A DNA stretch of 11,254 nucleotides from Actinomycetes bacterium (lineage in GTDB: Bacteria; Actinomycetota; Acidimicrobiia; Acidimicrobiales; Palsa-688): assembly GCA_021798075.1 (NCBI GenBank), contig JAJZYO010000041.1:1-11254 (forward strand), read 5' to 3'. Positions 5,089 through 11,254 of this stretch are shown one piece after another. Numbering within the stretch: position 1 is the first letter of the stretch; the number at the start of each line of letters is the position of its first letter. Under the pieces are notes generated by a model. That model was not told where the DNA came from. It worked only from the letters and a program-made list of their open reading frames with translations, and ran no database searches. The translations under genes were made by a program, and so were the position numbers.

Positions 5089-6381
5089 TCAATGGGGGCG
5101 CCTCGTCGAAAACTTGTCTGCGAACGCCCTCCGGAGCCACGGGAGCACCCCCGCGACCGGGAAACGTTCGAGCACGTCGTCCATAAACCCGAGCACTATG
5201 AGCCTTTCAGCCACGGCCGCCGGTACTCCCCGGCTCTCCAGGTAGAAAAGCTGCGACTCGTCCACCGGCCCCACCGCAGAAGCGTGCGAGCAGCGAACGT
5301 CGTTGTCCTCGATCTCCAAGTTGGGCACCGAATAGGCCCGCGCCCCCTCGGAAAGGACGAGGTTGCGGTTGGTCTGGAAGGCGTTTGTGCCGCGTGCTCC
5401 TTTTTCGACCCTTATCAGGCCGGAATACACCGATTGCGCCTCGTCGGCCACAGCTCCTTTGAACAACAGGTCCGAGCGGCTACGAGGGGCTGCGTGGTGC
5501 TGCACGGTCCGCAGGTCGTGCATCTGGTCCCCGGTGCCGAAATAAGCGGCGAGCAGCTCGGTGTCGCCACCCTCGCCTTCGAGCACCGAGTCCGTGCGCA
5601 CCCTGGCGTACGAGCCGCCCAAAGCCACGGTCATCGAGCGGAGCGCCCCGCCCGAGGCCACCCTGCTCATTTGGTTGCCGAGCTGCCAGGCGGCTCGCCC
5701 GAGCAACTGCACCTGCCCGAAGCCGAGCCGTGCCCCTCGGCCGACGGCCAGCTCCGACAGCGGCACCACCAGCATGGCAACGTCCGCCCCCGCTACGACC
5801 TCGAGCACGTGCGCCTCGGCGCCATCGCCGAGCTCGACCTCGAGGCGGGGGGAAAGCGCCGCCCCTACCGCGTCGAGCCAGTGCACGATGACCACCGGGT
5901 GAGCCAGGGCGGAGCCGGGCGCGACCGTGACCCTCCACGGCGCCAACACGAACGCCCCGTTGAAACTGACCCAGGCGTCAAGCCTCTGGCCACTTGGCGC
6001 GGGGATGGGCTCGCCGGGCCCGCCAAGAGGCCGCACCTCCGCCGGCGACACCGACAGCCCCGGCTGGGGGTGCAAAACCGACGCCTCGCCGCCGTTCCTC
6101 GACACCACGACCGTGGCCTCGGGCCCGGCCGCGCCCACCAGCTCGGCCACGCCATCCGGCAGGCCAGCCGGGTCAATGGGCCCGGCGTAGCCCGGCTCAC
6201 CCAGCCTGTAACCGGCGAGGTCCAGGTCGTCGATGCGGCTGTAACGCCAGATCTCCTCCGACTCGGCAGGTGCTTCGCAAGCCGCCAAGCTCTCCCATGA
6301 CGCTAAACGGCGCTCGCGCAGCCACGCCGGCCCGGGTAGGGCGCAAGCCGCGTCCGCGCTGAAAGCAGGGGGGAGTTTCAT
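5089..6381 (-). CDS. sufD: SufD, Fe-S cluster assembly scaffold subunit
   Basis: SufD pairs with SufB in the SufBC2D complex; both have a right-handed beta-helix core. The protein has 430 residues, in the normal range. The N-terminal helical part contains EEIWRYSRIDDLDL (43-56), typical of actinobacterial SufD. The beta-helix follows (about 85-330), and the C-terminal family core has LLFKGAVADEAQSVYSGLIR (305-324). Next come TNAFQTNRNLVLSEGARA (332-349) and DNDVRCSHASAVGPVD (359-374). His366 in CSHAS matches the functionally important His360 region of E. coli SufD. The ATG at 6381 is preceded by a TAGACT box 10 nt upstream and no Shine-Dalgarno sequence. The Rieske gene begins 14 nt after its stop. 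It is separated from sufB by a hypothetical gene and a minisatellite. Confidence 0.95.
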   Translation of the reverse strand: MKLPPAFSADAACALPGPAWLRERRLASWESLAACEAPAESEEIWRYSRIDDLDLAGYRLGEPGYAGPIDPAGLPDGVAELVGAAGPEATVVVSRNGGEASVLHPQPGLSVSPAEVRPLGGPGEPIPAPSGQRLDAWVSFNGAFVLAPWRVTVAPGSALAHPVVIVHWLDAVGAALSPRLEVELGDGAEAHVLEVVAGADVAMLVVPLSELAVGRGARLGFGQVQLLGRAAWQLGNQMSRVASGGALRSMTVALGGSYARVRTDSVLEGEGGDTELLAAYFGTGDQMHDLRTVQHHAAPRSRSDLLFKGAVADEAQSVYSGLIRVEKGARGTNAFQTNRNLVLSEGARAYSVPNLEIEDNDVRCSHASAVGPVDESQLFYLESRGVPAAVAERLIVLGFMDDVLERFPVAGVLPWLRRAFADKFSTRRPH

Positions 6382-6391
6382 GTTGGCGGCC

Positions 6392-6397
6392 AGTCTA
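6392..6397 (-). promoter_or_regulatory. Putative -10 box of sufD, near-leaderless
   Basis: TAGACT on the minus strand ends 10 nt before the sufD ATG. Transcription starting 7-8 nt past the box would leave an untranslated leader of only 2-3 nt. No -35 consensus is visible; the next upstream sequence is the 15-bp tandem repeat. This suggests that sufD, the Rieske gene and sufC can be transcribed separately from sufB. Confidence 0.45.
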
Positions 6398-6425
6398 GGC
6401 GAGCGGGTGATTTTGGGTACCGGGA

Positions 6426-6485
6426 CCGAACGCGCGGGGGCCGAACGCGCGGGGGCCGAACGCGCGGGGGCCGGGCGCGCGGGGG
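6426..6485. repeat. 15-bp minisatellite, four tandem copies, upstream of sufD
   Basis: The unit CCGAACGCGCGGGGG occurs at 6426-6440, 6441-6455 and 6456-6470 as exact copies. A fourth copy at 6471-6485 has AA changed to GG, and a 5-nt partial unit follows. The array is intergenic. It lies 45 bp upstream of the sufD ATG and 29 bp beyond the sufD -10 box, between that box and the stop of the hypothetical gene at 6518. No gene of its own is supported here. Confidence 0.95.
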
Positions 6486-6517
6486 CCGAGGCACACGTAA
6501 TCGCCGGCCAAGGGCCC

Positions 6518-7078
6518 TCAGTCCCCGGCCGGCTTGTCCGTTTCGACGACGATGCGGCGGTGGTCCTCGGAGTCGTACCGAACCGCGACCGTCGCCCCGA
6601 CCTTGACCCTGGCGCGTTCCTCGGGCGTCGGGAACGCGACCCTCGCTGTGACTTCGAAGGCGTCCTCTCCGCCCGGCTCCACGCGAAGCGTCAAGCGGCA
6701 GCGCGTGACCGGCCCGAGCGTGCGCTCGTCGACCACCGAAAGCACCACCGCCTTGGCCGTCTTGTTGAGCGGGCGGAGGTCCCCGAAAACCTGGTCGGGA
6801 TCGCTCGACTTCTCCGACGGTGCCGGCTGCTCACGCCGGGCCTGCTCCGGGCCGGCGCGGTCCTTGCCACGCTCGCCCTTGGCCCGCTCACCCTTCTCAC
6901 GCGGTGGGCGCCGCGGCGACCTCGGTGCGGAGGGGCCCGAACCCGGGTGCCCGGTGCGCCCGCTGCGAGGTGAGCCCGCCCGCTGGGCGCCAGGTACCTG
7001 GGCCTGGGAATTGACGGCCAGGCTCACCACGGCGACCACCACCACCAACATGATCGCCAGTGCGAGCGCCGCGGCCAT
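6518..7078 (-). CDS. Membrane-anchored hypothetical protein inserted in the suf locus
   Basis: I do not recognise a named gene for this 186-residue protein. An N-terminal hydrophobic helix (about 3-22, ALALAIMLVVVVAVVSLAV) could be a membrane anchor or an uncleaved signal. A low-complexity Pro/Arg/Lys/Glu/Gly linker follows (about 24-96), including imperfect KGER repeats (EKGERAKGERGK). The C-terminal domain (about 107-178, from KAVVLSVVDERTLG to VAVRYDSEDHRRIVVE) has alternating beta-strands. Its ending, x-VAVRYDxxDxxR, resembles small actinobacterial domains found behind membrane anchors. That domain assignment is pattern recognition only. The ATG at 7078 has a TAAGAT box 8 nt upstream. It starts 49 bp after the sufB stop and ends 136 bp before sufD. 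A role in Fe-S assembly is possible only by position. Confidence 0.75.
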   Translation of the reverse strand: MAAALALAIMLVVVVAVVSLAVNSQAQVPGAQRAGSPRSGRTGHPGSGPSAPRSPRRPPREKGERAKGERGKDRAGPEQARREQPAPSEKSSDPDQVFGDLRPLNKTAKAVVLSVVDERTLGPVTRCRLTLRVEPGGEDAFEVTARVAFPTPEERARVKVGATVAVRYDSEDHRRIVVETDKPAGD

Positions 7079-7086
7079 AGCCCCGG

Positions 7087-7092
7087 ATCTTA
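7087..7092 (-). promoter_or_regulatory. Putative -10 box of the suf-locus membrane protein gene, leaderless
   Basis: TAAGAT on the minus strand ends 8 nt before the ATG at 7078, inside the 49-bp gap after sufB. There is no Shine-Dalgarno sequence. This suggests the gene has its own start site rather than depending only on sufB read-through. Confidence 0.45.
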
Positions 7093-7127
7093 GGGCTGGC
7101 CTGTGCCCGCGGCCCGCCGGCTAGCCG

Positions 7128-8534
7128 TCAGCCGACGCTGCCTTCCATCTGGAGCTCGATCAGCCGGCTCCATTCGACTGCGTACTCCATCGGCAGGGTC
7201 CGGGTGACCGGCTCGATGAAGCCGTTGACGATCATGCTCATCGCCTGCTGCTCGGAAAGGCCGCGGCTCATCAAGTAGAAGAGCTGGTCGTCACCGACCT
7301 TGGAGATCGTCGCCTCGTGGCCGACCTGGGCGTCGTGCTCGCCGAACTCGATGTAAGGGTAGGTGTCCGAACGAGACTGCTCGTCTAGCAAGAGGGCGTC
7401 GCAGCGCACGAAGCTCTTGGAACGCTTGGCGCCTTCCTCGAAACGCACGAGGCCCCGGTAAGACGTGCGGCCGGCGTCCTTGGAGATCGACTTGGACACG
7501 ATCGTCGATGTCGTTTCCGGCGCGGCGTGGACCATCTTGGCCCCGGCGTCCTGGTGCTGGCCGGCGCCGGCATAAGCGACCGAGAGCACCTCACCAGAGG
7601 CCTTCGGGCCCATCAGGTAAACCGACGGGTACTTCATCGTCAGCTGGCTTCCGATGTTGCCGTCTATCCATTCCATGTGCGCCTCCGCTTCCGCGAAAGC
7701 ACGCTTGGTCACCAAGTTGTACACGTTGTTGGACCAGTTCTGGATGGTCGTGTAGGTGACCCGGCTACCCCGCTTGCACACGATCTCGACAACGGCGGAA
7801 TGCAGCGAGTCGGTGGAGTACACGGGGGCCGAGCAACCCTCGATGTAGTGGACCTGCGCGCCCTCGTCGGCGATTATGAGCGTCCTTTCGAACTGGCCCA
7901 TGTTCTCGGCGTTGATGCGGAAATAGGCCTGGAGAGGCATCTCCACCTTCACGCCCGGAGGCACGTAGATGAACGACCCCCCGGACCAGACGGCCGAATT
8001 GAGCGCCGCGAACTTGTTGTCGTTGGCGGGGATTATCTTCCCGAAGTACTGCTTCACGATGTCGGGGTACTCGCGAAGCGCGGTGTCCATGTCGGAGAAG
8101 AGCACTCCCTGCTTCTCGAGCTCGCTCCGGTTGCGGTGGTAGACGACCTCGCTTTCGTACTGGGCTGTGACGCCGGCCAGGTACTTGCGCTCGGCCTCGG
8201 GGATGCCCAGCTTGTCGTAGGTCGCCTTCACCGACTCGGGCAGCTGCTCCCAGGCGTCGACCTGCTTGTCGGTCGGCTTGATGTAGTAGAAAATGTCGTC
8301 CAGCTTGATGCCCGACAGGTCCCCGCCCCAGGTCGGCATGGGGCGGCGCTCGAAGTAACGGAGCGCCTTCAACCGGCGGTCAGTCATCCACTGGGGCTCG
8401 CCCTTCATCCAGGACATCTCCCGCACGATGTCCTCGTTGAGCCCCTTCTTGGGCTTGAACACGTAGAAGTCCTGGACATCGCTCCAGCCGAGCTGGTAGC
8501 GGCCCAGGTCGAGTTCTTGCGCAGTTGTCGCCAT
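7128..8534 (-). CDS. sufB: SufB, Fe-S cluster assembly scaffold subunit
   Basis: SufB is the main scaffold on which SUF machinery builds nascent Fe-S clusters in the cytoplasm, with SufC and SufD. The protein has 468 residues, as expected. Recognisable blocks are [17 protein letters not shown] (34-50), [21 protein letters not shown] (166-186, beta-helix entry), [19 protein letters not shown] (190-208) and the C-terminal [19 protein letters not shown] (358-376). Cys378 (FVRCDALL) and Glu407 ([17 protein letters not shown]) match the conserved Cys405 and Glu434 of E. coli SufB that are needed for cluster formation. No intein is present. The ATG at 8534 is chosen because AAGGGAG lies 5 nt upstream. 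An in-frame GTG at 8585 lies inside the likely promoter and adds non-family sequence. It is the first gene of the locus and the only one with a long leader. Confidence 0.97.
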   Translation of the reverse strand: MATTAQELDLGRYQLGWSDVQDFYVFKPKKGLNEDIVREMSWMKGEPQWMTDRRLKALRYFERRPMPTWGGDLSGIKLDDIFYYIKPTDKQVDAWEQLPESVKATYDKLGIPEAERKYLAGVTAQYESEVVYHRNRSELEKQGVLFSDMDTALREYPDIVKQYFGKIIPANDNKFAALNSAVWSGGSFIYVPPGVKVEMPLQAYFRINAENMGQFERTLIIADEGAQVHYIEGCSAPVYSTDSLHSAVVEIVCKRGSRVTYTTIQNWSNNVYNLVTKRAFAEAEAHMEWIDGNIGSQLTMKYPSVYLMGPKASGEVLSVAYAGAGQHQDAGAKMVHAAPETTSTIVSKSISKDAGRTSYRGLVRFEEGAKRSKSFVRCDALLLDEQSRSDTYPYIEFGEHDAQVGHEATISKVGDDQLFYLMSRGLSEQQAMSMIVNGFIEPVTRTLPMEYAVEWSRLIELQMEGSVG

Positions 8535-8539
8535 GCGAA

Positions 8540-8546
8540 CTCCCTT
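8540..8546 (-). promoter_or_regulatory. Ribosome binding site of sufB
   Basis: AAGGGAG on the minus strand lies 5 nt before the ATG at 8534. It fixes the sufB start and excludes the in-frame GTG at 8585. Confidence 0.7.
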
Positions 8547-8565
8547 CGGAATTTCTCCTACGTCG

Positions 8566-8596
8566 ATAGTAACAACCCTGCCCACCTAGCCGTCAA
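8566..8596 (-). promoter_or_regulatory. Putative promoter of sufB
   Basis: On the minus strand TTGACG (8591-8596) and TACTAT (8566-8571) are separated by 19 nt, longer than the ideal 17. Predicted transcription would start near 8558, leaving a leader of about 25 nt that carries the AAGGGAG site. I see no convincing SufR or IscR operator around it. Confidence 0.45.
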
Positions 8597-8628
8597 GCCT
8601 TCCCAGCGGGTACGACCACGTCAGTAGG

Positions 8629-8642
8629 CAAACGCCAGTTTG
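8629..8642 (-). terminator. Small hairpin after the 84-residue gene
   Basis: CAAAC (8629-8633) and GTTTG (8638-8642) form a 5-bp stem with a 4-nt loop. On the minus strand it lies 1 nt past the stop codon of the small gene and before the sufB promoter. It is short and lacks a T-run, so support is weak. Confidence 0.2.
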
Positions 8643-8643
8643 G

Positions 8644-8898
8644 TCAGAGCGGGCCGGTGCCGGCGGAGGGCCACAGTTCCGCGGCCATCTGAGACGCTGC
8701 TCCCGACACGGCGGGGTCCGAGAGGTCGCCCACAAGCACAGCGAGCAGGCACTTGCCGGCGGTGCCGTTGCCGGCGGTGCCGGTAACGGAGGCGGCGAAG
8801 CGGCCGAGCGCCAAGGCGTCGGGACCGACTAGCACCACGGGGGTGCCCCCGGCGACCAGACGAGCCGCCTCTTCGGGGTCGTTTGTGACCTCTGCCAC
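8644..8898 (-). CDS. Small hypothetical protein with Rossmann-like half-motif
   Basis: The predicted protein has 84 residues and I recognise no named family. Its pattern GGTPVVLVGPDALALGRFAA (18-37) followed by LLAVLVGDLSDPA looks like the beta-alpha-beta middle of a short-chain dehydrogenase Rossmann fold. It lacks the usual N-terminal glycine-rich loop and any catalytic Tyr-x3-Lys, so enzyme activity is unlikely. The middle carries a 15-bp in-frame duplication encoding GTAGN GTAGK. The GTG at 8898 is chosen because GGAGG lies 4 nt upstream. A longer form from the GTG at 8982 would overlap the divergent oligopeptidase gene, and longer in-frame sequence extends to 9069. It lies between the sufB promoter and the divergent ptrB start. 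It could be a partner-binding remnant or a lineage-specific small protein. Confidence 0.55.
   Translation of the reverse strand: MAEVTNDPEEAARLVAGGTPVVLVGPDALALGRFAASVTGTAGNGTAGKCLLAVLVGDLSDPAVSGAASQMAAELWPSAGTGPL
8753..8782. repeat. Perfect 15-bp tandem duplication inside the small gene
   Basis: TTGCCGGCGGTGCCG is present twice head-to-tail (8753-8767 and 8768-8782) without mismatch. Being 15 bp it keeps the reading frame and adds five residues (GTAGN/GTAGK on the minus strand). Its perfection suggests a recent event. Confidence 0.95.
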
Positions 8899-8934
8899 TC
8901 TGCCTCCACTGGCCCTCGCCGGCTGACCGGCCTC

Positions 8935-8940
8935 ACTGTA
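8935..8940 (-). promoter_or_regulatory. Weak candidate -10 box for the 84-residue gene
   Basis: TACAGT on the minus strand lies 36 nt before the GTG at 8898. It would leave a leader of about 30 nt that includes the GGAGG site. No -35 match is visible, and the box lies within 15 bp of the divergent ptrB candidate box. Confidence 0.25.
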
Positions 8941-8954
8941 CGGAACTGGGCCTG

Positions 8955-8960
8955 TTAGAT
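8955..8960 (+). promoter_or_regulatory. Weak candidate -10 box of ptrB
   Basis: TTAGAT (preceded by TG) ends 8 nt before the ptrB ATG at 8969. The second base is T rather than the highly conserved A, so this is weaker than the other -10 boxes in the window. No Shine-Dalgarno sequence precedes the ATG, which fits a leaderless start. Confidence 0.3.
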
Positions 8961-8968
8961 GTACTGCG

Positions 8969-11170
8969 ATGTTCTCGCTCACTACGCCGCCTCCCATCGC
9001 GCCCCGCCGGCCCTCGACGCACACTGCCCACGGCGACACCCGTCCCGACGACTGGCAGTGGCTCGCCAACCGGGACGACCCTGCCGTCAGCGAGTACCTG
9101 GAGGCAGAAAACCGTTACACCGAGGCGGTGATGGCCCCGACCCTCGAGCTCCAAGACCAGCTGTTCCAACAGATCCGCGCTCGGGTCGCCGAGACCGACG
9201 TCTCGGCCCCGGTCTGGCACCGCGGCTGGTGGTACTGGTCGAGGACGCTGGCCGGCAAGCAGTACCCGGTCCACTGCCGCCGGGCCGACCCCAACCGCGG
9301 CCTTTCGGCCGCTCAGGTCCTGGTGGCAGCCAGGGCCGCCCTGCCGGGGGCAGGAGTGGCCGGGGACGGGACTCCCCCGCCCGAGGAAGCCGGCCACGAC
9401 CCCGCGGTGCAGGCTCACCCCGGCGAGGTCGTGCTCGACGAAAACGTACTGGCCGGCGACGGCGCCTATTTCGCCCTCGGGGTCTTCGACATCCGCCCCG
9501 ACGGCGAGGTGCTCGCCTACGCCGTCGACCACGACGGGAGCGAACGCTACAAGCTGCGCTTCAAGGACCTCGGTTCCGGCCACGACCTGCCCGACGTGGT
9601 GGACGACGTCTACTACGGTTCGGCCTGGTCCACCGGGTGCAGGTCGTTTTACTATGTGCGGCCCGACAAGGCCATGCGCCCCTGGCAGGTGTGGAGGCAC
9701 ACGCTCGGCACCCCCTCGGCTCACGACCAGCTCGTCTACCAGGAAGACGACGAGCGCTTCTTCGTCTCGGTCGGCCTCACCAGGAGCAAGCGCTACGTGC
9801 TCGTCGAGAGCCACTCCAAGATGTCGAGCGAGGTGCGCTACATGGACGCCGAGAAGGACCGGGCCCACCCCCACCTGCTCCTGGCCCGGCGCGAGGCCGT
9901 CGAGTACGACGTCGACCACATCCGCCGCCCGGGTCAGGGCGACGCGTGGGCCGTCCGCACCAACTGCGGACCAGTTGGCGAAAAGCTCGACAACTTCGCC
10001 GTCTACGAGCTCGCTCTCGGCGAGAACGACCCGTCGGCGCTCCGCCCCCTCGTCCCCTACCGCCCCGAAGTCAAGGTCTCGGCAGTGGACGCCTTCGCCC
10101 GGCACCTGCTCGTGCTCGAGCGGGCCGGCGGGCTGGAGCAGCTCCGGGTCGTGGCGCTCGACGGCGGCGAGGAGCACGTCGTAGCCCAGCCCGAGCCCGC
10201 CTACAGCCTGGGCGCCGAAGCCAACCCCGAGTGGGAGAGCGACCTCGTGCGCTTCTCCTACAGTTCGCTCACCAGCCCGCCCTCGAGCATCGAGTACGAC
10301 ATGGCCCGCCGGCGGCGCAGCGTCATCAAGCAGGCCACCGTGGGCGGGGGTTACGACCCGTCCACCTACCGCAGCGAGCGGCTCTGGGCGACCGCGCCCG
10401 ACGGGGCCCGAGTCCCGGTCTCGCTCGTCTGCCGGCGGGACCAGGTGCCCGACGGGAGCGCCCCCTGCCTCCTCTACGGGTACGGCAGCTACGAGCTGCC
10501 GACCGAGCCGGCCTTCTCGTTCACCCGGCTCAACCTCTTGGAGCGGGGCGTGGTCTTTGCCATAGCCCACGTGCGGGGCGGGGGCGAGATGGGCCGGCAC
10601 TGGTACGAGGAGGGGCGCCTGCTGAACAAACGCAACACCTTCACGGATTTCATCGCGTGCGCAGAAAAGCTCGTCGCCGACGGCTGGGCTTCGCCCCGCC
10701 GCCTCGCCATACGGGGCGGGAGCGCCGGCGGCCTGCTGATGGGTGCGGTGGCCAACATGCGCCCCGACCTGTTCCAGGCCGTCGTGGCAGAAGTGCCCTT
10801 CGTGGACGTCGTGACCACGATGTCCGACGAGACCCTCCCCTTGACCGTTACCGAGTGGGAGGAATGGGGAAACCCTCGAGACCAGGCCGAGGCGTACGCG
10901 TACATGAAGAGCTACTCCCCCTTCGACAACGTCCATGACGCCCACTACCCCGCCATGTACGTGACGGCCGGGCTGAACGACCCTCGCGTCGGCTACTGGG
11001 AGCCGGCCAAGTGGGTGGCCAAGCTCCGGGCCACCAAGGCCGACCACAACCCGCTCCTCCTCAGAACCGAAATGGGGGCAGGCCACCAAGGCCCCTCCGG
11101 GCGTTACGACGCGTGGCGCGACGAGGCAAGGGTGCAGGCGTTCGTCCTGGCAGCTCTCGGAGCGGGCTGA
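8969..11170 (+). CDS. ptrB: Oligopeptidase B (S9A prolyl oligopeptidase family)
   Basis: This cytosolic serine peptidase of 733 residues cleaves short peptides after Arg or Lys. An N-terminal segment (DDWQWLANRDDPAVSEYLEAEN, about 27-48) leads into a beta-propeller (about 80-440) and then the C-terminal alpha/beta-hydrolase domain. The catalytic triad is Ser585 (GGSAGG), Asp671 (AGLNDPRVGYWEP) and His706 (MGAGHQGPSGRYD). Glu629 and Glu631 in PLTVTEWEEWGNP match the paired glutamates (576/578 in E. coli) that bind the basic P1 side chain, which favours oligopeptidase B over prolyl oligopeptidase. It is slightly longer than the usual 680-710 because of a Pro/Ala/Gly-rich insert at about 106-151. 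The ATG at 8969 gives the family N-terminus. It is divergent from the 84-residue gene, and another probable gene starts 1 nt after its stop. Confidence 0.94.
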   Translation: MFSLTTPPPIAPRRPSTHTAHGDTRPDDWQWLANRDDPAVSEYLEAENRYTEAVMAPTLELQDQLFQQIRARVAETDVSAPVWHRGWWYWSRTLAGKQYPVHCRRADPNRGLSAAQVLVAARAALPGAGVAGDGTPPPEEAGHDPAVQAHPGEVVLDENVLAGDGAYFALGVFDIRPDGEVLAYAVDHDGSERYKLRFKDLGSGHDLPDVVDDVYYGSAWSTGCRSFYYVRPDKAMRPWQVWRHTLGTPSAHDQLVYQEDDERFFVSVGLTRSKRYVLVESHSKMSSEVRYMDAEKDRAHPHLLLARREAVEYDVDHIRRPGQGDAWAVRTNCGPVGEKLDNFAVYELALGENDPSALRPLVPYRPEVKVSAVDAFARHLLVLERAGGLEQLRVVALDGGEEHVVAQPEPAYSLGAEANPEWESDLVRFSYSSLTSPPSSIEYDMARRRRSVIKQATVGGGYDPSTYRSERLWATAPDGARVPVSLVCRRDQVPDGSAPCLLYGYGSYELPTEPAFSFTRLNLLERGVVFAIAHVRGGGEMGRHWYEEGRLLNKRNTFTDFIACAEKLVADGWASPRRLAIRGGSAGGLLMGAVANMRPDLFQAVVAEVPFVDVVTTMSDETLPLTVTEWEEWGNPRDQAEAYAYMKSYSPFDNVHDAHYPAMYVTAGLNDPRVGYWEPAKWVAKLRATKADHNPLLLRTEMGAGHQGPSGRYDAWRDEARVQAFVLAALGAG

Positions 11171-11171
11171 C

Positions 11172-11254
11172 TTGGGGCCCTCCGAGTCGGAGCGGACTGA
11201 GTCGGCCGCCCCCAACCCGGGCACCGGCCCGGCGCCGGCGAGCTGGGCCGGGTG
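11172..11254 (+). CDS. Possible next gene, N-terminal fragment only
   Basis: A TTG one base after the ptrB stop opens a frame that runs to the window edge, reading MGPSESERTESAAPNPGTGP and onward (about 27 codons). Almost every third codon position is G or C (26 of 27), which is a coding-like signal here. GGAG (11159-11162) lies 9 nt upstream. The sequence is a disordered Ser/Pro/Ala-rich start with no recognisable domain. The fragment also holds small inverted repeats (for example CTCCGA/TCGGAG at 11180-11192), so a non-coding reading remains possible. Confidence 0.4.
   Translation, partial: MGPSESERTESAAPNPGTGPAPASWAG

Noticed and set aside
5075..5140. Longer Rieske protein starting at 5140
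   Set aside because: It overlaps sufD by 52 nt, adds non-family sequence and ignores the strong AGGAGG site before 5074.
4651..6300. A 549-codon plus-strand open frame opposite sufC, the Rieske gene and sufD
   Set aside because: It is antisense to three recognisable genes and its composition is that of a shadow frame.
6426..6485. CRISPR-like array
   Set aside because: The 15-bp units are directly adjacent with no spacers and no cas genes are nearby, so this is a minisatellite.
8535..8585. Longer sufB starting at the in-frame GTG at 8585
   Set aside because: This stretch contains the probable -10 box and the Shine-Dalgarno sequence of the ATG at 8534, and its translation does not resemble SufB N-termini.
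7527..8627. A 366-codon plus-strand open frame opposite sufB
   Set aside because: It is antisense to the highly conserved sufB and has no domain of its own.
8535..8643. SufR or IscR operator upstream of sufB
   Set aside because: I looked for a long dyad around the -10 region and found none resembling known binding sites. No regulator gene is adjacent.
8933..11224. A 763-codon open frame on the minus strand, opposite ptrB
   Set aside because: It mirrors the well-supported oligopeptidase B gene codon for codon. Its Val/Gly/His/Arg-rich translation has no recognisable domain. Long antisense open frames are expected opposite genes with very high third-position GC.

Overview
The window is very GC-rich (strongly G/C at third codon positions) and densely packed with genes on both strands. 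Gene content and protein style point to an actinomycete-type bacterium (Actinomycetota). I infer a lineage near Acidimicrobiia, but nothing in the window proves the class. No rRNA, tRNA, CRISPR array, transposase or phage gene is visible. This is a chromosomal housekeeping region with a few unusual details, and I do not see a clear new multi-gene system.

Layout from left to right. (1) 3-776 (+) is the 3' part of an aldo/keto reductase cut by the window edge. (2) 965-2362 (-) encodes a class I tyrosyl-tRNA synthetase-like protein whose amino-acid pocket motif departs from the canonical one. (3) 2549-3448 (+) encodes a PAC2-family protein, divergent from tyrS. (4) 3558-3986 (+) encodes a small membrane protein with an N-terminal Cys/His cluster. 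(5) 8534-3999 (-) is the SUF iron-sulfur cluster assembly locus, in transcription order sufB, a membrane-anchored hypothetical gene, sufD, a Rieske ferredoxin gene and sufC. (6) 8644-8898 (-) is a small hypothetical protein. (7) 8969-11170 (+) is oligopeptidase B, followed one base later by the probable start of another gene that runs off the window.

The SUF genes form one functional unit. SufB and SufD are the scaffold pair, SufC is the ATPase that drives them, and the Rieske protein is a likely electron-transfer partner. The locus is unusual in three ways: an unrelated membrane-anchored protein sits between sufB and sufD, a 15-bp minisatellite lies just upstream of the sufD start, and no sufS, sufU or sufR is present.

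A regulatory pattern recurs. Five starts (tyrS, PAC2, the Cys/His membrane protein, the SUF-locus hypothetical gene and sufD) have a TANNNT -10-like hexamer only 7-10 nt upstream and no convincing Shine-Dalgarno site. This is the layout expected of leaderless or nearly leaderless mRNAs. By contrast, sufB and the Rieske gene have strong Shine-Dalgarno sequences.
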